Assembly: GCA_000349905.1 (NCBI GenBank)
Contig: KB722776.1
Span: 1 to 57,434 of the forward strand
Length of the DNA: 57,434 nt
Direction of reading: 5' to 3'
DNA from: Volvariella volvacea V23
Lineage: Eukaryota > Basidiomycota > Agaricomycetes > Agaricales > Pluteaceae
The position numbers were made by a program, and so were the translations under genes. Within the stretch, counting starts at the first letter, position 1. The number at the start of each line of letters is the position of its first letter. The notes beneath the pieces are model-generated. The model worked only from the letters and a program-made list of their open reading frames with translations, did not search any database and had not been told where the DNA came from. Of this stretch, positions 52,609-57,434 are shown piece after piece.

Positions 52609-54405
52609 CTACCATAAATCCCACCAATCAACCGGACCTCCTTCGTACATGTCAAATAAATCAAAATCGTCATAATCGTAATCCTCATAATCAAGACCTC
52701 CATCCCATTCGTCGGGGTCGTCCTCTTCTTCGGAAGGGCTGACTCCGTCCCAGTCAACAACCTTAACATATCCCCTATACTCGCTTAGATATTTGGACAC
52801 TGAGCGGCATGATTCAATTTCAAGCCTTCCAAGCTGCTTCCCAATCTCTTGTCTAAAGACCAAGTACTGAAAGAGGATATCGTTAGAATAGAGGTCGCCA
52901 TCGGCAAGCTTGAGTTCTTCCAAATTCGCCAAAGTCGAATTAATGAATGTGGTGCATTTCTTGCAGGAGTGATTCTGCGTTGCTTTGCCTATCTTCTTCT
53001 TCTTACGCCCTTTAGTCACAACTCTCTCCTTCGCCTTTGCATTCCTCTCATGTGCCCTCTTAGCCACAGACGCAACACAGCCCGGAAGGCTTTTCTTTAG
53101 CGTTTGCGAAAACACATCGTATGTTGTCCCGCCTACATGAAGCGTCTTGAGATTCCGCGTCCGTGCAAGAATTTTCATCAACTCGGACGAATCCACACCG
53201 TGTCCCCGTACTATCAACTTCTCCACATGATCGATTCGCAACTTATTTATAGTACTTATTAGTTTGCCAGGTTCGTTCACCGTTAAACCAGTGGGATGAG
53301 AGCACCCGAATGTGGCCGTAAATGATTCTTCCCGGTCATCTGCGTATCGGAAACCGAGGGATGAAACAAAAAGGTCGGAGACGAGAGTAAGACTCTGGAT
53401 GTGTCGGCTGCCTTCGCTTTCACTGCTGCTGGGAGCAGTAACAGAAGTATTATCGTGGGAGATGGAGGGGATACAGTCAAAGAAAGCGTCAATAGTGGAG
53501 GAAACCGCGTTGTGAGATATGAAATCAAGTTTAGTAGCTGCAGGGTGCCGAATGTGGGAGATGAGAGTGGTGATGGCGGATAGGCTGTCATCCCGGATTG
53601 ACATCTTCATGAGGTAAGGAAGGCGGACATCTGGAAGTGAGGACGAGGTTTCATTGGCGATCGCAGAGGAAAGCGTGTCCCACAGCGAGAGGGTGCGCAA
53701 TTCCGGCATGGCACCCAACACAGCCAAAATAGCGTGTGGTTGTGTGCGATATGGGTCCGGAGGTGAGTGAATTGACAGATATGTCAAGTTGGTTAGAATT
53801 TCGTTTGTCCACGAGAACCTGCACTTCTCCAACTCGATGTGACGCAACGAGTTGATGCGCTTTGAGAACATCCCAACTGAAAGGTCCAGATTGTCGACAC
53901 CGTTGAGGCAGCGAAGGATGAGCTTCTCGAGTTTAGGTGCAGTCCCCTCGAAGTTGAGCCTGTTAGCGAAGCCCGAGACGGTCAGGTCAAGGACTTTGAA
54001 TTGACCTTCATGCCCCTTCAATACCATCAACGAATTCTTTGCCGCATCTACCGTCAGACTGTCGACCAAGCCGTGTATACTAAGCGGCACAGCCTTTGAA
54101 CGACGCAGACAAATAACATTCCACTCCTTGGGCGCACAAAGGTTGAGATGCGCCCATAAAGGGGGGTGACCAATAGCAATACTTCGCATTCGACGTGAGA
54201 CTTGAGTGATGCTGATGAGGCTACTTCGTTGAGCTGGTGGATATGAGGCTTGGTAGAAGACGATTATGTTTGCGATAAGCTCAGGAGGAAGACGGGCGAT
54301 AGGAGCTAGGTTGTTTCTCCGACATTGTAGTCGCAGAATTTCATCGTCTATGGCCTTTCTCTCAATTTCGACATCGCCGAGTGTAGGGACTGGTGCAAAG
54401 TCCAT
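52609..54405 (-). CDS. F-box/LRR protein, intact
   Basis: Single exon, 598 residues, start MDFAPVPTLGDVEIERKAID. It has the pre-helix EILRLQCRRNNLAPIARL, F-box (LPPELIANIIVFYQASYP, then VSRRMRSIAIGHPPLWAHLN, CAPKEWNVICLRRS), LRRs, a Lys/Arg-rich linker (KERVVTKGRKKKKIGK), HSCKKC (about 52950-52975), YLVFRQEIGKQL, LEIESC and KVVDWDG. The tail is very acidic and ends in aromatic residues (MYEGGPVDWWDLW). C-x2-C to last-Cys spacing is 48. No lesions. CACGTGA lies at 54465-54471, about 60 bases upstream. Expected to act as a substrate adaptor with Skp1/cullin; target unknown. Confidence 0.88.
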   Translation of the reverse strand: MDFAPVPTLGDVEIERKAIDDEILRLQCRRNNLAPIARLPPELIANIIVFYQASYPPAQRSSLISITQVSRRMRSIAIGHPPLWAHLNLCAPKEWNVICLRRSKAVPLSIHGLVDSLTVDAAKNSLMVLKGHEGQFKVLDLTVSGFANRLNFEGTAPKLEKLILRCLNGVDNLDLSVGMFSKRINSLRHIELEKCRFSWTNEILTNLTYLSIHSPPDPYRTQPHAILAVLGAMPELRTLSLWDTLSSAIANETSSSLPDVRLPYLMKMSIRDDSLSAITTLISHIRHPAATKLDFISHNAVSSTIDAFFDCIPSISHDNTSVTAPSSSESEGSRHIQSLTLVSDLFVSSLGFRYADDREESFTATFGCSHPTGLTVNEPGKLISTINKLRIDHVEKLIVRGHGVDSSELMKILARTRNLKTLHVGGTTYDVFSQTLKKSLPGCVASVAKRAHERNAKAKERVVTKGRKKKKIGKATQNHSCKKCTTFINSTLANLEELKLADGDLYSNDILFQYLVFRQEIGKQLGRLEIESCRSVSKYLSEYRGYVKVVDWDGVSPSEEEDDPDEWDGGLDYEDYDYDDFDLFDMYEGGPVDWWDLW

Positions 54406-54464
54406 TGGTACGATGGGGATTGGAAGATAAAATAGGTTGGTTGGGTTTCGGCATTACAATGAAG

Positions 54465-54471
54465 CACGTGA
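54465..54471. promoter_or_regulatory. CACGTGA box upstream of F-box gene
   Basis: On the minus strand it reads TCACGTG, about 60 bases before the start codon at 54403-54405. Confidence 0.3.
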
Positions 54472-54584
54472 CAGATGTAGCCTGTGGTATGCTTCTCAGA
54501 GACGTGGTTCATAATATGTGGTACCCATGAGTAGCGTCAATTATTCATATGGTTGCAGCTGTCCATGAATGTAGAGGTGCTGTG

Positions 54585-55790
54585 TCACTCAACAGTTGAC
54601 TGTGGTGTCTGGAGACATGCCCCTAACACAGAGGAAAATGTTTCCCCTGAATACAAAGCGTCCCCAGAGAATGCAGCTGATTGAAAATCCCGGCCTACCC
54701 TGATCGCAGTGTGTGGCCCATGTATTAATACATTCTCAACACGAGAAATGGGAAGTGAGAGCGCAATTTCCAAAAGGTTTTGAAAACTACAGTGTGACAC
54801 CAGACCCAAATCTCCTCAGTTGGTGAAAAGTCATGAAGAAGGGTGATTGGCGTAGTTGAAGGTGATAGATGAGGTTAAGGACTTTTCCTTGATGGATAGC
54901 GATTTAGTCTGTAGTCTAGAGTCCTCGACGACATGCAGAGCAATAATACCTGTGATGATGTCGACAATCGGACCGACATTGTTGCTCATAGTCTGAAGAG
55001 CAGCGAACTCTGTTCTGGCAGTTGTCGGATAGTTGATGTGGGTAATCGGATGGGATATGGCGGAAGGGCTATCGTCCTTGATGCTAATATAGATGAGATG
55101 TAGGAAACGAGCGATTGGGAGTGATGGCAAAGCTGTGTTTTTGTTTTTTTGAGGACTATGCTCAATTTTCTCCACAGCGAGAGTAGAATTAGACTTGGAC
55201 ACGGGTTCAATGCTGTCAAAATCTGCCATGGTCAAACATGAAACATGTTGGGCGAATAATGAACAAGGAGATGCATCAAGTTGGCTGAGATTTGACTGGT
55301 TCATAGGAACCCACGCTCTTCCAATTCAATAGACTGTAATGTATGGATGGGCATTGGAGATGTCGAAGTATTAATGAAAGGTGAGTTTTTCTAGTTAAAG
55401 CAATGGCCCATTGAATCTGATGTCGTCATGAAGTTGAAGTATAAATAGTTTTGAGCCGCTAGCATACGACTCCAAGATTCAAATACATAGTCCTTTTCGA
55501 TGTCCTTTCTGTTACGCTCTTATAAACGCAAAGTGGGACAGGCTTTGACTGACTCAAGCACAGTTGACTCCACCCCATTGGCGAGCAAAGGTCAATACGA
55601 GCCAGCAAGGGCTCATGCTTGAGTGGAATGTTACGCCTTGTGAAATCTGAGTGATCTCCAGTAGTTGCATCCGGTTGTTAGGATGCATATTTAGATAAAA
55701 CACGAGCATTCTAGTCACGATTTCAGGTGGGGTTAAATCTCATTTTCGGAGTCTATGTTGGCAAATTTTAGCGTCTATAGAATGGCGCTC
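54585..55790 (-). pseudogene. heavily decayed F-box pseudogene
   Basis: Fragments align in order with intact relatives: LTPPEIVTRMLVFYLNMHP and LLEITQISQG (about 55655-55740, ending in a stop soon after), PIARFLHLIYISIKDDSPSA with HPITHINYPTTARTEFA (about 55005-55125), TSSITFNYANHPSS (about 54831-54880), and LLEIALSLPISRVENVLIHG (about 54720-54780). Frames change repeatedly, stops intervene, and nothing of the basic linker, cysteine module or acidic tail remains. Confidence 0.75.
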
Positions 55791-56029
55791 TCTGTGCGTC
55801 CTTGAATGGGATGATTACTGGGTGTTCCATCTGTCGGCTTTGGTGTTGTTGAAGTCCTGGAAAACGGAAGAGGGCACGCGATTGCCACTTAGCGTCCCGC
55901 GTATCATGGAACTTAACGGAGAAAAAATCTATATCGCAGCATGGCTTAATTGAAGATAAAATGCAGAGCGTATAATGGGAATATAACAACTGGAGCAATA
56001 CCTAACTAATATCAAAGGCCTGGTGAACT

Positions 56030-57180
56030 GTATCCATAGTCATCCTCATATTCTATCCTTTCCCCATGCGAGTCCCGTTCATCGTCATCCCCATCATTCT
56101 CCCTCATAAAGGCCTTATTCTAGTCCACCTCCCTAACATATGCAGAGAAATCATCAACGTCCTTGATGTCCGTGCAGTCCTCGATCTCAAGTATCCCCAT
56201 TTGCTTTCTAATTTCCTTCCTGAACATAAGGTACATCAAGAGCACATTTTCAATGCTACCGTCATAAAAGTCGTAAAATAGGCCTTGAGGAGGTTCAATC
56301 ACCGCGTCAACAATTTTGAGGTGATAGATATTTGCTAGGCTCGATTTAGTGAACGCGGTGCACCTTTCGCAAGAGTGCTGATGGAGTGCCTGTGTACTTG
56401 CAACACTTGAGCCTATCACATCGTTGCTACCGCTGTCAGCCAACCTTTTCCATACAGACCAGGTACAACGCGGAAGGACCTCCCGTACGGCCACAGCAAA
56501 AGATTCACACATGTCACCTTCCAATTTGAGTGTCTTCAAATTTGGCGTAAGCCCAATGAGCCATGCAATGCGGACAAAATACCTTGCGGGTGAGTCCGAT
56601 TGGTCGAATGTAGACTCATCGATGATAACCTACACCTCACCAAATCAACATGGCGTAGAATCTTAATAGGGTTTGAAGACATTCCGGTGAATATATCAAG
56701 GACAACCTCTATATGGAGGGTGAAACACGAGCTTGCTAAGTCTAGGAGCCGATCCTTCAGATTTGGTGTGCTCCTGCGATATGACTTGAAATTAATACCT
56801 CGACGACTTTGAACCATGGTCCATGCTCTCATAGGAGCTGCAAAGATGCTTCCAATGCATGCAATATCCGCTCTATGACGTTATCGTGAATATGCAGCAT
56901 CATGTCCTTGGACTAACACAGGTATTCTTAGTTTCATCCCGCTGGCGCTGTCGATACGGGTCCAGAGCGCAGGACAGTTGAGCACGATACTCCAAATATA
57001 TCATGGTACTTTTGTAATTTTAATTAGGTAGTTCCACTTTCTGTGGGAGTGCAAGTCTCAATGACGTTTGAGTATGGTGGCGACGAGTTCAGGAGGAATG
57101 CGAGAGATAGGGCTTAGACTGTTTCTTTAATGTATGAGCCCGCAAATTTGTTTATTGATGGCGGATATCTCTTTTCCTGC
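56030..57180 (-). pseudogene. decayed F-box pseudogene retaining the cysteine module
   Basis: N-terminal text (QICGLIH, stop, RNSLSPISRIPPELVATIL) at about 57070-57175 is interrupted. LRR fragments lie at 56536-56832. The C-terminal block is open at 56120-56539: MKTLKLEGDMCESFAVAVRE, LPRCTWSVWKRL, HSCERC (about 56357-56381), YLMFRKEIRKQM, LEIEDC and YVREVD, then a stop where relatives have W. This is a damaged gene whose C-terminal module is the best-preserved part. Confidence 0.7.
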
Positions 57181-57434
57181 ATCACTAAACAAGATCAGTG
57201 TTGTATCCGGAGGCTAGTGTTCCGGGAAACAGCTCTGGCTGGCTCATCCACATTTGTGATTCTCGCACGCCACCCAAGGGGCTAATCCACACTGAGATTC
57301 ACACGAGATTCACACCTATTTCGCAAATATATTCTGAAAAACTGTTTTCTACTTTGATCGTGTAATTAGATGCAATTTCGCCCATTCCTCCTTCGGTGGT
57401 ACTGGTTTCAACATGCAATTGTCTGCTTGTGCAT
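57181..57434. other. right edge, nothing recognised
   Basis: 254 bases without a coding signal I can support. Confidence 0.4.

Noticed and set aside
1..57434. Transposable elements, tRNA genes, rRNA, CRISPR arrays, bacterial-type operons
   Set aside because: I found no transposase or reverse-transcriptase motifs, no long terminal repeats, no tRNA B-box-like sequence with a cloverleaf, and the genome is clearly fungal.

Overview
The window is eukaryotic and looks like a basidiomycete of the Agaricomycetes. Introns are short (about 45-60 nt, GT...AG), F-box/leucine-rich genes are lineage-specific and expanded, and the housekeeping genes have a typical mushroom-forming-fungus flavour. I cannot name the species. 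Two 100-N blocks (34919-35018 and 45790-45889) mark assembly gaps.

Layout. (1) 1-5.7 kb: four F-box-type genes or remnants on both strands, two of them with apparent frameshifts and one truncated. (2) 5.7-20.4 kb: a conserved core of a GH3 beta-glucosidase with a PA14 insert, an EZH2-type histone H3K27 methyltransferase, and the U5 snRNP helicase BRR2. EZH2 and BRR2 are divergent and only 88 nt apart. (3) 20.5-25.5 kb: a small lineage-specific gene with an in-frame TGA, then three tandem copies, increasingly decayed, of a second F-box-like family. (4) 26-27.4 kb: a complete eight-exon G/T mismatch (TDG/MUG type) DNA glycosylase. (5) 27.9-31 kb: an F-box pseudogene and an F-box gene carrying a frame-shifting 52-bp tandem duplication. 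(6) 32.3-36 kb: a small cluster of unrecognised paralogous genes sharing a WDPEEG-like box and/or a C-terminal KW...W-V-x-I-E box. (7) 36-42.7 kb: a long, compositionally skewed non-coding stretch, then the chitin synthase export chaperone CHS7 and a GNAT acetyltransferase. (8) 43.8-57.2 kb: an array of one plus-strand and six minus-strand F-box genes and pseudogenes, including a recent tandem duplication of about 2.1 kb.

The dominant theme is birth and death of one F-box family. Intact members share one architecture: a short charged helix, the F-box, leucine-rich repeats, a variable basic linker, a conserved H-x-C-x2-C ... F-R-x2-I-G ... L-E-x3-C module, a V-[ED]-W-D-G box and an acidic tail. 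The H/C/C/C module is my best candidate for something not well described: it is retained in the intact copies and eroded in the clearly dead ones. F-box proteins normally supply substrates to SCF ubiquitin ligases; a diverse, fast-turning-over set would fit variable substrate recognition, but that is inference. Most exon boundaries given here were read by eye from splice consensus and reading-frame continuity.
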